Notes: generated by a model from the letters alone, not told the origin. A stretch of 46,013 nucleotides of DNA from Nitrosomonas sp. (GCA_016721865.1 JADKHF010000019.1:1-46013); one strand, 5' to 3'. Positions 18,553-28,469 are shown, numbered from the stretch's first letter. Numbers and translations: made by a program.

Positions 18553-18970
18553 TTAGATGCCAATAATATTTGAATAAAACCAATCATTAAATTCATGAGA
18601 ACGTGCAATAGAAATATCAAGTCTTGATGCATTTTCGATTGCTCTCACTAGCATCCAACACGCCGAATCCTCTAGGTCTGCTGTGATAAACTCATTGTCT
18701 TCAACGAGATGTTTTAACGTATTTCTAATCTTATTCTCCTCATCAACAAATTCCTTTGTTTTAAATGTACTCCATAAAAAATAATATTTTAAACTTCCAG
18801 TCAAGTACAGCCTCCTTCCCGTAGCGCTTTAATGTCTTACCAAATATTTCTTCGGCAGCGCCAGCCAAGGTTATTACAGCCGCATAGCATGCGTTATCAA
18901 GAAATAGAGACAAGGCAACCTCGAGTTGTTCTTTCGCAAGATCAATTTGTATGTAGGTCTGTTCGGTCAT
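18553..18970 (-). CDS. Hypothetical helical protein, frameshifted (about 138 aa)
   Basis: Two overlapping minus-strand frames (18970 to 18761 and 18804 to 18553) read as one protein: AKEQLEVALSLFLDNACYAAVITLAGAAEEIFGKTLK, then KTKEFVDEENKIRNTLKHLVED and a C-terminal helix with DLEDSACWMLVRAIENASRL. Removing one A at about 18798 joins them. The pattern (amino-terminal helix pair with AGAAEEI, then N-x-LKH, then AIEN) recalls a widespread uncharacterised helical family, possibly HEPN-like, but I cannot confirm that. A longer open frame begins at 19057; the ATG at 18970 is chosen because the family-like sequence starts there. It lies just downstream of tyrA. Confidence 0.55.
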
Positions 18971-19053
18971 CTCATGACTTCTCGCATAAATATATACGAT
19001 ATTATTTTTATGAAGACTTTTGGAACAAGTCTTGCAATGTGCATTACGTGCCC

Positions 19054-19941
19054 TCAATCCTTACTCTTCAACCAATTTTCCCTGACACTCCGCGCTTCAG
19101 AAAAAGCCTGTTCCAGTGCTGCACCCTCATTATTTTTCAGCATTTCCTGCAACAATTTAAGCTCGTTTTGATACGCATCAATCTGCTCAAGTAATGCCTC
19201 ACGATTCGCCAAACAAATATCCCGCCACATTTCCGGGGAGCTGCTGGCGATGCGGGTGAAGTCGCGGAAGCCGCTGCCGGCAAAACGGAGCAGGTTTTCT
19301 GGATTGCTGGTGCTGTGATGAAGGTGATTCATCATGGTGAATGCCAGGATATGCGGCAGGTGACTGGTGGCTGCGAGTACCTGGTCGTGTTCGTCGGCTG
19401 GCATTAGCGAGACTTGCGCGCCGCAGGCTTGCCATAATTGGCTGATTCGCTCGACGGCATCAATGCTGGTTTCTGGCAATGGGGTCAGGATGACATGTTT
19501 GTTGCGGTACAAATCCGCTTGTGCCGCTTGTGCGCCACTTTGTTCCGTGCCGGCGATGGGGTGGCCGGGCACGAAGTGGTGCCGGTTTTGTATTGGAAGA
19601 TGGTGGCGCGCTGCAGCAATGACATCCTGTTTGGTGCTGCCGGCATCGGTGATGATGGTGTTGGCCTGCAGGTGCGGAGCGATCTGTGCCATGATATGGG
19701 CCGTCTGACCAACCGGCATCGCCAGAAACACCAGATCAGCGTTGTGCAGAGCGGAGGTTATGTCAGTGGCTATTTCATTAATGACACCACGGTCTACTGC
19801 GCATTGCATATTTTGCTGGCTGCGGCCAATCCCAACAATATGTTCGAACAAGCCAGCCTTACGTAACGCCAAGGCGAATGATCCGCCGATCAGGCCGACA
19901 CCGATGATGACTAGCTTGTTAAGTATTGCTGTATTTGTCAT
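19054..19941 (-). CDS. tyrA: Prephenate dehydrogenase TyrA
   Basis: Oxidatively decarboxylates prephenate (or arogenate) towards tyrosine, using NAD(P). The 295-residue protein begins with a Rossmann motif (IIGVGLIGGSFALALRKAG) and has the family blocks DLVFLAMPVGQ, DAGSTKQDV, FVPGHPIAGTEQSGAQAA, LPHILAFTMM and FAGSGFRDFTRIASSSPEMWRDI. The frame opens at 20067, but the ATG at 19941 matches the family start and lies 20 bases after the DAHP synthase stop. Last gene of the gyrA-serC-serA-pheA-hisC-aroF-tyrA run; the aroA-cmk-rpsA genes that often follow in Betaproteobacteria are absent here. Confidence 0.95.
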   Translation of the reverse strand: MTNTAILNKLVIIGVGLIGGSFALALRKAGLFEHIVGIGRSQQNMQCAVDRGVINEIATDITSALHNADLVFLAMPVGQTAHIMAQIAPHLQANTIITDAGSTKQDVIAAARHHLPIQNRHHFVPGHPIAGTEQSGAQAAQADLYRNKHVILTPLPETSIDAVERISQLWQACGAQVSLMPADEHDQVLAATSHLPHILAFTMMNHLHHSTSNPENLLRFAGSGFRDFTRIASSSPEMWRDICLANREALLEQIDAYQNELKLLQEMLKNNEGAALEQAFSEARSVRENWLKSKD

Positions 19942-19961
19942 CTGTGTATCGTTGTCTGATG

Positions 19962-20978
19962 TTATAGGGTGCGTCCGATGACTTCTGCGATGCCTCTTAA
20001 TGTTCCCATCAGATCCTTGAATTCCTGCGGATTCAGAGCTTGATCGGCATCGCACCAGGCTTCGCACGGATTCGGGTGCATTTCCACCAGCAAGCCGTCG
20101 GCACCTGCTGCAATGGCCGCGCGCGCCAACGCTGGAACCATCCAGGCTTTACCGCCGGCATGCGAAGGATCAATGATAACCGGCAGATGGGTTTCACGTT
20201 TAAGAACCGGTACGCAAGTGACATCCATGACATTGCGGTAGGCGGTTTCAAATGTGCGGATGCCACGTTCGCAGAAAATAATATTATGATTGCCGCCTGC
20301 TGCAATGTATTCAGCCGCCATGAGCCATTCTGAAATGGTAGCGGATAGACCGCGCTTCAGGATGACCGGTTTTTTGATTCGCCCCACTTCTTTCAGTAAG
20401 TCGAAATTCTGCATGTTGCGCGTACCGATCTGTATGACATCAACATCATGTTCGAGAAAGGTGTCGAGCATGCGCACATCCATCAGCTCGGTGACGATCG
20501 GCAGGTTATATTTGTCAGCTGCCTGACGGAATATGCTCAGACCGTCGACGCCTTTGCCTTGGAAAGTGTAGGGACTGGTGCGGGGTTTGAAAGCCCCGCC
20601 ACGCATTAGACGGCAACCGGCTGCCGCGACTTGTTGAGCAGCCAGATCCATTTGCTCCTGCGTTTCAACCGAACAGGGACCGCCGATCACTTGCACTTGC
20701 TTGCCGCCGACCGGAATGCCGCGCACATCGATGATCGAATCCTGTTTGTGCGATTCGCGCGAAACAATTTTGTATTGTTTGACGATGTGCATGGAATATT
20801 CAACGCCCGGCATGGAATCAAACGATTCCGGATCAAGCTTGCTTTCATCGCCAATGGCGCCGATGATTGTGCGGTTGGTGCCGCGTGAAATATTGACTTC
20901 GTGACCCAAGTCTTGGATTTTTTGCACTACTGCACCGATTTGTTCCTCGGTAACATCTTTATTCATGACGATAATCAC
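19962..20978 (-). CDS. aroF: DAHP synthase, type I-beta with N-terminal ferredoxin-like domain
   Basis: First step of the shikimate pathway: condenses phosphoenolpyruvate and erythrose 4-phosphate. The first 70 or so residues (MIIVMNKDVTEEQIGAVVQ...) form the regulatory ferredoxin-like domain known from Thermotoga-type enzymes. The barrel has IGGPCSVE, RGGAFKPRTSPYTFQG, QIGTRNMQNFDLL, KRGLSATISEWL, FCERGIRTFE, IIDPSHAGGK and GLLVEMHPNPCEA. Length 338 is normal. It overlaps the hisC stop by four bases (ATGA), so translation is probably coupled. Symbol follows common annotation of this type. Confidence 0.93.
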   Translation of the reverse strand: MIIVMNKDVTEEQIGAVVQKIQDLGHEVNISRGTNRTIIGAIGDESKLDPESFDSMPGVEYSMHIVKQYKIVSRESHKQDSIIDVRGIPVGGKQVQVIGGPCSVETQEQMDLAAQQVAAAGCRLMRGGAFKPRTSPYTFQGKGVDGLSIFRQAADKYNLPIVTELMDVRMLDTFLEHDVDVIQIGTRNMQNFDLLKEVGRIKKPVILKRGLSATISEWLMAAEYIAAGGNHNIIFCERGIRTFETAYRNVMDVTCVPVLKRETHLPVIIDPSHAGGKAWMVPALARAAIAAGADGLLVEMHPNPCEAWCDADQALNPQEFKDLMGTLRGIAEVIGRTL

Positions 20979-22093
20979 GCTAATTCTCCCATTGCATACT
21001 CAAGTGATTCCAGGAATCGTTTATTTTCGGATTCTAATCCAACTGTAACCCGAAGGTGGTTCGGCATTTCGTAAATTCCCAGAGGGCGCACAATAATGCC
21101 TTGCTGTAAAAGGCTTTGATAGACTTTCGGGGTGTTGACTGCATCGCCTTGTACGCGGAAACTGATGAAATTTCCATACGAAGGAATAGTTCCAATACCT
21201 AATTTCCGGAAACCTTCGGTGAGTTGTAACATGCCTGCGCGATTAAGAGCATACGATTTTTGTACAAATTCAGCATCATGTAGCGCGGCCAGTGCGCCGA
21301 CCAGACCAATGCTGCTGACATTGAACGGCTGGCGTACGCGATTCATCAGGTTAGCCACGTCGGGATGTGTCAGTCCATATCCGACGCGGATACCGGCGAG
21401 CCCATAAACCTTTGAAAAAGTTCGTGTGATCAGCAAATTGGAAAATTGTTTCAGCCACTTGACGCTTTCCGGTTTGTTGGCTTCGGGTAAATATTCGTAA
21501 TACGCTTCATCTATAACGACCAGTACATCTCGGGATACACGCTCCATGAATCGCAACAGGTCATCGGCGCTGGATAATGTGCCGGTTGGATTGTTGGGAC
21601 TGGCAATAAATGCAATACGTGTCTCAGGTGTGATGGCATCGAGCATGGCGGGCAGGTCATGACCATAATCCAGAGCGGGTACCGATATGCCATTGGCGCC
21701 GATCATTTGTACCACCAGTGGATAAACCGCGAAAGCATGTTGTGAATACACCGCAGTAGCACCCGGCTTAAGGAATACGCGCGCGGCGAGATCCAGAATA
21801 TCATTGGAGCCATTCCCTAAAATGATTTGTTCTGGGGCAACGGCATAACGTTTGGACAATGCGGCTTTTAATTCATAACCACTGCCATCCGGGTAGAGTG
21901 CGACATCATGCAATGCATTAATCATCGCATCCAGTGCTAGCGGGCTAGTTCCCAGTGGATTTTCATTGGAGGCCAGTTTGATGACGTATGATTCATCCAG
22001 CCCCATTTCCCGTGCCAGCTCAGAGATAGGTTTGCCGGGTTGATAAGGTTGAATGGAGCGGATATATTCCGGAGCAAAGTCACAAAGATTCAT
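20975..22093 (-). CDS. hisC: Histidinol-phosphate aminotransferase HisC
   Basis: PLP aminotransferase that converts imidazole-acetol phosphate to histidinol phosphate; copies within aromatic operons may also act on aromatic keto acids. The 372-residue protein has the start PEYIRSIQPYQPGKPISEL, KLASNENPLG, GNGSNDILDL, IASPNNPTG, the DEAYYEY segment and the PLP-lysine motif TRTFSKVYGLAGIRVGYG. Its place between pheA and DAHP synthase suggests the aromatic role (hisC2-like), which is inference from context. Confidence 0.93.
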   Translation of the reverse strand: MNLCDFAPEYIRSIQPYQPGKPISELAREMGLDESYVIKLASNENPLGTSPLALDAMINALHDVALYPDGSGYELKAALSKRYAVAPEQIILGNGSNDILDLAARVFLKPGATAVYSQHAFAVYPLVVQMIGANGISVPALDYGHDLPAMLDAITPETRIAFIASPNNPTGTLSSADDLLRFMERVSRDVLVVIDEAYYEYLPEANKPESVKWLKQFSNLLITRTFSKVYGLAGIRVGYGLTHPDVANLMNRVRQPFNVSSIGLVGALAALHDAEFVQKSYALNRAGMLQLTEGFRKLGIGTIPSYGNFISFRVQGDAVNTPKVYQSLLQQGIIVRPLGIYEMPNHLRVTVGLESENKRFLESLEYAMGELA

Positions 22094-22176
22094 AAAAATA
22101 AGTTTGTTAGCGATTGAGAAAAGAATACAAAGCGTTTAATAAGTTTGATCGGATGACTTTCAGAGATAATGAACAA

Positions 22177-23247
22177 CTAGGTGGCCGGATAAGATCCCAG
22201 GATTTTCAGGAAAGCCGCTTTTTTACGTAATTCTGTCAGCGCGGCTGCTACATTTTCATCTTGTTGATGCCCTTCAATATCAATAAAAAATACATATTGC
22301 CAGAGGCCGGTACGCGATGGGCGTGATTCCAGGCGGTTCATGCTGACGCCATGCTGCGCAAGCGGTTCCAGTAATTTATAGATAGCCCCGGAACGGTTAT
22401 TGGTCGATAGGACTAATGAAGTCTTATCCTTTCCGGAGGCATCCACAATTTGTTTGCCGATGACCAGAAAACGCGTGGTATTTCGCGGATCATCCTCGAT
22501 GTTTTCTGCGCAGATACTGAGTCCAAATAGCTCCGCCGCTCTTTTGCTTGCAACCGCTGCTGCTTGCTTGTCAGTTGCAGCCAGCCGGGCTGCATCCGCA
22601 TTGCTGGCGGTATTGATAAATGCAGAATTAGAGACATGTGGTAGGTTGGTTTTTAACCAGTGGTGGCACTGCGCTAACGATTGCGGATGTGAATAGATTT
22701 TGTTGATTTGTGATAATTCGGTCTGCTGCGCCATCAGAAACTGATGAACGGGCAACTGAATTTCTCCGCAGATGTTTAACGGCGTTTGTAACAGCAAATC
22801 CATGGTTCTGCCAACCGCGCCTTCAGAAGAATTTTCAACCGGGACCACGCCATAATTGGCCGTGTCAGATTCCACGTTACGAAACACGTCGTCGATCGAA
22901 TCACAGGCTACCGTTGTGATGGCGCTGCCAAAACGTTTTAATGCCGCATCTTCAGAAAAAGTACCGTTGGGACCCAGGTAGGCCACACTCATGGTTTTTT
23001 CCAGGGCGCGACACAGTGACATGATTTCTGTAAATAACTGTTTGATGTGCGTGTTGCTGATGGGGCCTGGATTTTGCTTCTGGATACGTGCCAATATTTG
23101 CGCTTCGCGTTCAGGGCGATAGACGATACCGCTTTTTTTTATCTTACCAATCTGCTGCGCAAGTCCAGCGCGTTTGCTTACCAGCTGGAGTAATTCGTCG
23201 TCAATGGCGTCAATCTGATCGCGTAATTGTTTGAGTTGTTCAGACAT
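22177..23247 (-). CDS. pheA: Bifunctional chorismate mutase / prephenate dehydratase PheA
   Basis: Converts chorismate to prephenate and then phenylpyruvate. The N-terminal 80-odd residues form an AroQ chorismate mutase (LRDQIDAIDDELLQLVSKRAGLAQQIG, YRPEREAQIL). Then comes the dehydratase (VAYLGPNGTFSEDAALKRFG, VPVENSSEGAVGRTMDLL, NTTRFLVIGKQ) and an ACT domain (KTSLVLSTNNRSGAIYKLLEPLAQHGVSMNRLESRPSR), which binds phenylalanine for feedback inhibition. Length 356 is typical for the Betaproteobacteria. It lies 47 bases after serA and 83 before hisC. Confidence 0.95.
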   Translation of the reverse strand: MSEQLKQLRDQIDAIDDELLQLVSKRAGLAQQIGKIKKSGIVYRPEREAQILARIQKQNPGPISNTHIKQLFTEIMSLCRALEKTMSVAYLGPNGTFSEDAALKRFGSAITTVACDSIDDVFRNVESDTANYGVVPVENSSEGAVGRTMDLLLQTPLNICGEIQLPVHQFLMAQQTELSQINKIYSHPQSLAQCHHWLKTNLPHVSNSAFINTASNADAARLAATDKQAAAVASKRAAELFGLSICAENIEDDPRNTTRFLVIGKQIVDASGKDKTSLVLSTNNRSGAIYKLLEPLAQHGVSMNRLESRPSRTGLWQYVFFIDIEGHQQDENVAAALTELRKKAAFLKILGSYPAT

Positions 23248-23294
23248 GGGCGGTGAGAATTTTGGCTTAATGATAATTCATCAGAGTTCAGATT

Positions 23295-24491
23295 TTATCT
23301 GGGAAGTGGCAGATAGCGTGCCATTAATACACCCGCGATTCCGGCAATCTCATCCAGTACATGCCGTTGTACAGGGCTGTCCACATCGACCAGCGTATAA
23401 GCCATTTCGCCACGTGATTTATTGATCATGTTATGGATATTCAATCCGGCCTTGGCCATACTGGTGGAAATCTGCCCCAGAATGTTAGGTACATTTGCAT
23501 TGGCCACCGCGACCCGGTAAGGGGATTCCCGTTCCATGTAGATATCAGGAAAATTGACCGTGTTCGTGATGCTGCCGTTTTGCAGATGATCTATGAGCTG
23601 ATTGACCACCATAACAGCACAATTTTCTTCCGCTTCCAGTGTCGAAGCACCCAGATGCGGCATGGTAATTACTGCTTTTTGGTGCTGAAGTTTTTGACTG
23701 GGAAAATCACAGACATAGTATTTGATTTTGTTGGTGGCTATACCCGCCAAAATTGCTTCTTCATCGACGATGGCGCTACGCGAGAAATTCAGCAGAATAA
23801 CGTTCTGATTCATCATTTTTACATGTTTCTCATCAATCAGGTGACGAGTAGAATCCAGCAACGGAATATGCACGGTGATAAATTCGCTATGACGGAGCAA
23901 GTCTCCCATGCTGTGTGCCTTTTTTACTTCTGCGGATAGACTCCAGGCCGAATCGACTGTAATTTTGGGATCATATCCGATGACTTTCATTCCCAGTTTG
24001 ATTGCTGCATTAGCAACCAACCGGCCAATTTCACCCAAGCCAATAATTCCTAACGAACGGCCCGATAATTCGATGCCGGAAAAGCGTTTCTTTTCACTCT
24101 CCGCCTGCTGATTGAGTGCCGCATCATCACCTTGCAGTTTTTCTACGAACTGCAATGCAGGAACCAAATTACGTGCGGCTAAAAACAAGCCAGCCAGAAC
24201 CAGTTCCTTGACTGCATTGGCATTAGCACCCGGTGTGTTGAAAACTGGGATACCACGGGCGTTCATATCCGGCACAGGAATGTTGTTTGTACCGGCGCCT
24301 GCTCGTCCGATGGCCTTGACACTGCTGGGAATTTTCCAGTTCAACATATTTTGCGAACGTACCAGAATGGCATCCGGTTCAGCAATATCATTTCCTACCT
24401 GATAATAATTTGCGGGAAAGCGACTCAGGCCGAGGGGAGAAATCTGATTAATGGTAAGAATCTTGAAGATTTGGTCTGGATGTTCAGTCAT
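23295..24491 (-). CDS. serA: D-3-phosphoglycerate dehydrogenase SerA
   Basis: First step of serine synthesis, oxidising 3-phosphoglycerate with NAD. It has GRAGAGTNNIPV, the Rossmann motif LGIIGLGEIGRLVANAA, ITVHIPLLDSTRHLID, NFSRSAIVDE and the catalytic-His region MPHLGASTLEAEENCA. A C-terminal ACT domain (YRVAVANANVPNILGQISTSMAKAGLNIHNM) could bind serine. An upstream TTG at 24503 is in frame; I choose the ATG at 24491, which overlaps the serC stop (translational coupling). About 398 residues. Its place between serC and pheA is a departure from the more usual serC-pheA adjacency. Confidence 0.93.
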   Translation of the reverse strand: MTEHPDQIFKILTINQISPLGLSRFPANYYQVGNDIAEPDAILVRSQNMLNWKIPSSVKAIGRAGAGTNNIPVPDMNARGIPVFNTPGANANAVKELVLAGLFLAARNLVPALQFVEKLQGDDAALNQQAESEKKRFSGIELSGRSLGIIGLGEIGRLVANAAIKLGMKVIGYDPKITVDSAWSLSAEVKKAHSMGDLLRHSEFITVHIPLLDSTRHLIDEKHVKMMNQNVILLNFSRSAIVDEEAILAGIATNKIKYYVCDFPSQKLQHQKAVITMPHLGASTLEAEENCAVMVVNQLIDHLQNGSITNTVNFPDIYMERESPYRVAVANANVPNILGQISTSMAKAGLNIHNMINKSRGEMAYTLVDVDSPVQRHVLDEIAGIAGVLMARYLPLPR

Positions 24492-25563
24492 GCTGGCTGG
24501 CAAACTCCTTCATAAACGCTGCTAATTTTGCCACGCCTTCTATGGGCATGGCATTATATATTGAGGCACGCATCCCGCCAACTGAACGGTGCCCCTTCAG
24601 TTGGACCAGACCTTTTTTTTCGGCATGCTTGAGGAACTCATCATCCAATTCTGGGTTTTTTAGCGTGAAGGGTACGTTCATACGTGAACGATCGGATTTA
24701 GTCACCGGGCAATGATAAAAATCGGTGTTGTCCAACAAGTCATACAACAGATTGGCTTTGGTAATGTTGATTTTTTCCATCGCTGCCAACCCGCCTTGTT
24801 TTTTCAGCCACGCGAATACTAATCCGGTAATGTACATGGCATAGGTCGGCGGGGTGTTGTACATCGAATCATTTTTAGCATGAATCTGGTAATCGTAAAG
24901 TGTTGGCGTGCCAGCTATTGGTATGCCCAGTAAGTCCTCGCGTACAATGACCAGTGTCAGTCCGGCCGGTCCCAGGTTTTTTTGCGCACCCGCATAGATC
25001 AGTCCAAAACGCGTAACATCCAAAGGCCGTGACAAGATGTTGGATGACATATCGGCTACCAATGGAATATTGCTTTCCGGTATCCAGTTAAACTCGACGC
25101 CACCGATAGTTTCATTGCTGGTGTAATGAACATAGGCTGCCTCTGGGTCCAGGTGCCATTTGTCTTGTGTGGGGACATAGGTGAAATTGGCGTCTGCGGA
25201 TGAGGCAGCTACATTAACAGTGCAATATCTGTTGGCCTCCTCAATTGCTTTTGTCGACCATTGACCGGTGTTTATATAGTCAGCTTTCTTTTTGCCGCGG
25301 AGCAGATTCATCGGCACCATGGAAAACTGGCTGGAAGCTCCGCCTTGCAGAAATAAGACTTTATAGTTTTGCGGTATTCCAACCAGTTCGCGTAAATCGC
25401 TTTCAGTTTTCTCAGCAATGGCCATAAATTCCTTGCCGCGATGGCTCATTTCCATGACGGACATGCCGCTGCCGTGCCAATCCAGCATCTCATCACGTGC
25501 TTGCTGCAGAACTTCTCTGGGTAGAACTGCGGGTCCTGCACTGAAATTATAGATTGTATCCAT
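24484..25563 (-). CDS. serC: Phosphoserine aminotransferase SerC
   Basis: PLP aminotransferase, second step of serine synthesis, also used in pyridoxine synthesis. The 359 residues begin with the signature YNFSAGPAVLPREVLQQA and contain HRGKEFMAI, FLQGGASSQFSMVPMNLL, DMSSNILSRP, the PLP-lysine segment YAGAQKNLGPAG and the final GHRSVGGMRASIYNAMP. It starts 56 bases after gyrA and overlaps serA by eight bases. The gyrA-serC order is standard in Betaproteobacteria. Confidence 0.96.
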   Translation of the reverse strand: MDTIYNFSAGPAVLPREVLQQARDEMLDWHGSGMSVMEMSHRGKEFMAIAEKTESDLRELVGIPQNYKVLFLQGGASSQFSMVPMNLLRGKKKADYINTGQWSTKAIEEANRYCTVNVAASSADANFTYVPTQDKWHLDPEAAYVHYTSNETIGGVEFNWIPESNIPLVADMSSNILSRPLDVTRFGLIYAGAQKNLGPAGLTLVIVREDLLGIPIAGTPTLYDYQIHAKNDSMYNTPPTYAMYITGLVFAWLKKQGGLAAMEKINITKANLLYDLLDNTDFYHCPVTKSDRSRMNVPFTLKNPELDDEFLKHAEKKGLVQLKGHRSVGGMRASIYNAMPIEGVAKLAAFMKEFASQHD

Positions 25564-25619
25564 AGAATTTTTTCGGTAATTATTCTTTTATATCCAGGAA
25601 TCAGACAACTCGTTTGACT

Positions 25620-28181
25620 TTAATCATCATTACTATCACTGTCTTCGCTCTCTATCACTCTTTCCAGACCAGCGAGCTTCTCGCCCGCATCCAAGTTAAT
25701 TAAGGTAACGCCTTGTGTGGCACGACTCATTTCCCGCACTTCTTTGACACGGGTACGGATGAGTACACCGCCGGAAGTGATCAGCATGATTTCATCATCC
25801 GGTTTTACCAGTTTTGCTGTGACAACTTTGCCATTGCGTGCACTGGTTTTTATTGCAATCATACCTTGCGTGCCGCGGTTATGACGTGTGTATTCGCTGA
25901 TAGGCGTACGTTTTCCATAGCCATTCTCAGTCGCCGTTAATACCGCGAGCTCTTCATTTTCAGCGACCAGCAATGAAATTACTTTTTGTCCGGAACCGAG
26001 TTTCATGCCACGCACGCCACGGGCAGTTCGTCCCACCGGACGTACATCATTTTCACTGAAACGCATGGCCTTGCCGTTGTCTGAGAACAGCATGACATCA
26101 TGTTTTCCTTCAGTAAGTTCAACGCCGATTAGATAATCGCCCTCATCCAAACCGATGGCGATAATGCCATTGTTCCGCGGACGGGAAAATTCTGACAGGG
26201 GTGTTTTCTTAACAGTTCCATAAGAAGTTGCCATAAATATATAGCGGGTTTCATCGAAAGCTTTAACGGGAAGAATCGCGTTAATTTTTTCACCTTCTTC
26301 CAGTTGCACCAAATTAATGATTGGTTTGCCGCGGGATAGCCGGCCACCTTGCGGCACTTCATAGACCTTGATCCAGTACACACGGCCCAGGCTTGAGAAG
26401 CACAGAATATAGTCATGGGTGTTAGCGATGAACAGCTTGTCTATGAAATCATCTTCTTTGGTACTTGTCGCCAGCTTGCCTCGTCCGCCACGTTTTTGTG
26501 CGCGATATTCATCAAGTAACTGAGATTTAATATAGCCGCTGTGCGACAGGGTGACAACGACATCTGCTGGTGTAATCAAATCTTCCATACTCAAATCTTG
26601 AGTATCGACAATAATTTCGCTGCGGCGGTTATCACCAAATTGCTGTTTGATGGCATCAAGTTCTTCGGTAATTATGCTGGTAATACGTTCTGGATTGGCC
26701 AGAATATCGAGATAATCAATAATTTTTTCTATGACATCCTTGTATTCTTCAACGATTTTCTCTTGTTCCAAGCCGGTTAGGCGTTGCAAGCGTAATTCCA
26801 GAATCGCCTGCGCTTGTGCGTCCGATAAACGGTAACCTTGAGCTTTTAATCCAAATTCTTCACCTAATCCATCCGGTCGTAGCGCATTGGAATCTGCCAT
26901 GGCGCGCGACAGCATTTCCTCAACCAATTGAGAACGCCAAACTTTTGCCATGATTGCTTCTTTGGCGACAGACGGTGTCGGCGCTGCTTTTATTAAAGCG
27001 ATGATTTCATCGACATTGGATAAAGCAACTGCCAGACCTTCCAATAAATGACCGCGCTCACGCGCTTTCTTCAGTTCGAAAACTGTGCGTCGCGTGACAA
27101 CTTCACGGCGATGACGCAGGAAGGCGTCCAATATCTGCTTTAAATTCAACAGGCGAGGCTGACCATCCAGGAGTGCCACCATATTCATGCCGAAGGTGTC
27201 TTGCATCTGTGTTTCTTTATACAAGTTATTCAGTATGACTTCAGGTACCTCGCCACGTTTCAGTTCAATCACGACACGCATGCCTGATTTATCCGATTCA
27301 TCGCGTAAGTCAGAAATGCCTTCAATTTTTTTGTCGCGAACCAATTCTCCAATGCGGATTAATAGATTAGCTTTATTTACCTGATAGGGCAGTTCATCGA
27401 CGATGATGGATTGTCGGCTGCCTTTTTCCATGTCTTCAAAATGAGTGCGGGCACGCATGACAACACGGCCGCGGCCTGTGCGATAACCATCCCTTACTCC
27501 AGAAACACCATAAATAATACCGGCCGTTGGAAAATCCGGAGCCGGGATGTATTCAATGAGTTCATCAATGCTGATATCGGGAGTTTTGAGTAAGGCGAGA
27601 CAGGCTTCTATAACTTCATTCAGATTGTGCGGCGGAATGTTGGTCGCCATACCTACGGCAATACCTGATGAACCGTTGATCAGCAGATTGGGAATTTTGG
27701 CGGGAAGAATGAGCGGTTCTTTCTCAGAATCGTCATAATTGGGACCAAAATCCACCGTTTCTTTGTCAAGATCAATAAGCAACTCATGGGCAATACGCGA
27801 CATGCGGATTTCAGTGTAGCGCATCGCTGCGGCATTATCGCCATCCACCGAACCGAAGTTACCTTGTCCGTCAATTAACATGTAACGTAAGGAAAAGTCT
27901 TGTGCCATACGAACAATGGTGTCATAGACAGCTGTATCGCCATGGGGGTGATATTTACCGATTACATCACCCACGATACGCGCAGATTTTTTATAAGGTC
28001 TGTTCCAGTCGTTAGAGAGCTCATGCATGGCAAATAATACGCGCCGATGTACCGGCTTCAAACCATCACGAACGTCCGGCAGGGCACGGCCGACAATGAC
28101 ACTCATAGCGTAATCAAGGTAGGAACGCCGCATCTCTTCTTCCAGACTGATGGGCAAAGTTTCCTTGGCAAATTGATTCAT
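25620..28181 (-). CDS. gyrA: DNA gyrase subunit A
   Basis: Catalytic DNA-cutting subunit of gyrase. The 853-residue frame is unbroken. The active-site tyrosine is Tyr122 in AAMRYTEIRMS. The quinolone-resistance region reads HPHGDTAVYD, with Thr83 and Asp87 by E. coli numbering; Thr83 is also the normal residue in Pseudomonas, so no resistance is implied. The C-terminal DNA-wrapping domain has the GyrA box QKRGGRGK and repeated beta-pinwheel blades. The tail is acidic (ESEDSDSNDD). It leads a run of serine and aromatic biosynthesis genes on the same strand and is divergent from argD. Confidence 0.97.
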   Translation of the reverse strand: MNQFAKETLPISLEEEMRRSYLDYAMSVIVGRALPDVRDGLKPVHRRVLFAMHELSNDWNRPYKKSARIVGDVIGKYHPHGDTAVYDTIVRMAQDFSLRYMLIDGQGNFGSVDGDNAAAMRYTEIRMSRIAHELLIDLDKETVDFGPNYDDSEKEPLILPAKIPNLLINGSSGIAVGMATNIPPHNLNEVIEACLALLKTPDISIDELIEYIPAPDFPTAGIIYGVSGVRDGYRTGRGRVVMRARTHFEDMEKGSRQSIIVDELPYQVNKANLLIRIGELVRDKKIEGISDLRDESDKSGMRVVIELKRGEVPEVILNNLYKETQMQDTFGMNMVALLDGQPRLLNLKQILDAFLRHRREVVTRRTVFELKKARERGHLLEGLAVALSNVDEIIALIKAAPTPSVAKEAIMAKVWRSQLVEEMLSRAMADSNALRPDGLGEEFGLKAQGYRLSDAQAQAILELRLQRLTGLEQEKIVEEYKDVIEKIIDYLDILANPERITSIITEELDAIKQQFGDNRRSEIIVDTQDLSMEDLITPADVVVTLSHSGYIKSQLLDEYRAQKRGGRGKLATSTKEDDFIDKLFIANTHDYILCFSSLGRVYWIKVYEVPQGGRLSRGKPIINLVQLEEGEKINAILPVKAFDETRYIFMATSYGTVKKTPLSEFSRPRNNGIIAIGLDEGDYLIGVELTEGKHDVMLFSDNGKAMRFSENDVRPVGRTARGVRGMKLGSGQKVISLLVAENEELAVLTATENGYGKRTPISEYTRHNRGTQGMIAIKTSARNGKVVTAKLVKPDDEIMLITSGGVLIRTRVKEVREMSRATQGVTLINLDAGEKLAGLERVIESEDSDSNDD

Positions 28182-28469
28182 ATCTTATGATTTTTCTGAG
28201 AAACAAAGGGTTATGATGCAGAAGTGTGTTTTCTTAAAATTAAGTATAAGAAATCTATAATCCTTTTCATTCTAACATGCCGTCATAGTTTCTCGGTCAA
28301 CTTTGACGTATAAAAATTGCGTTAATAAGTAGATCTTGAAAGAAAAAAGAAAGAAAAAAAGCTTGAAAAAGCAGAATAAATAGGTAAACATAATAGCTTT
28401 TCTAATTTTTCCCAGCTGGTAGGTAGGGCGCTTAATTGAATTTTCCATCTGAAATGCGAGTGTAATGTT

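Noticed and set aside
25900..28000. GyrA Thr83 as a sign of quinolone resistance
   Set aside because: Thr at this position is wild type in several Proteobacteria such as Pseudomonas, so it is not evidence of resistance.
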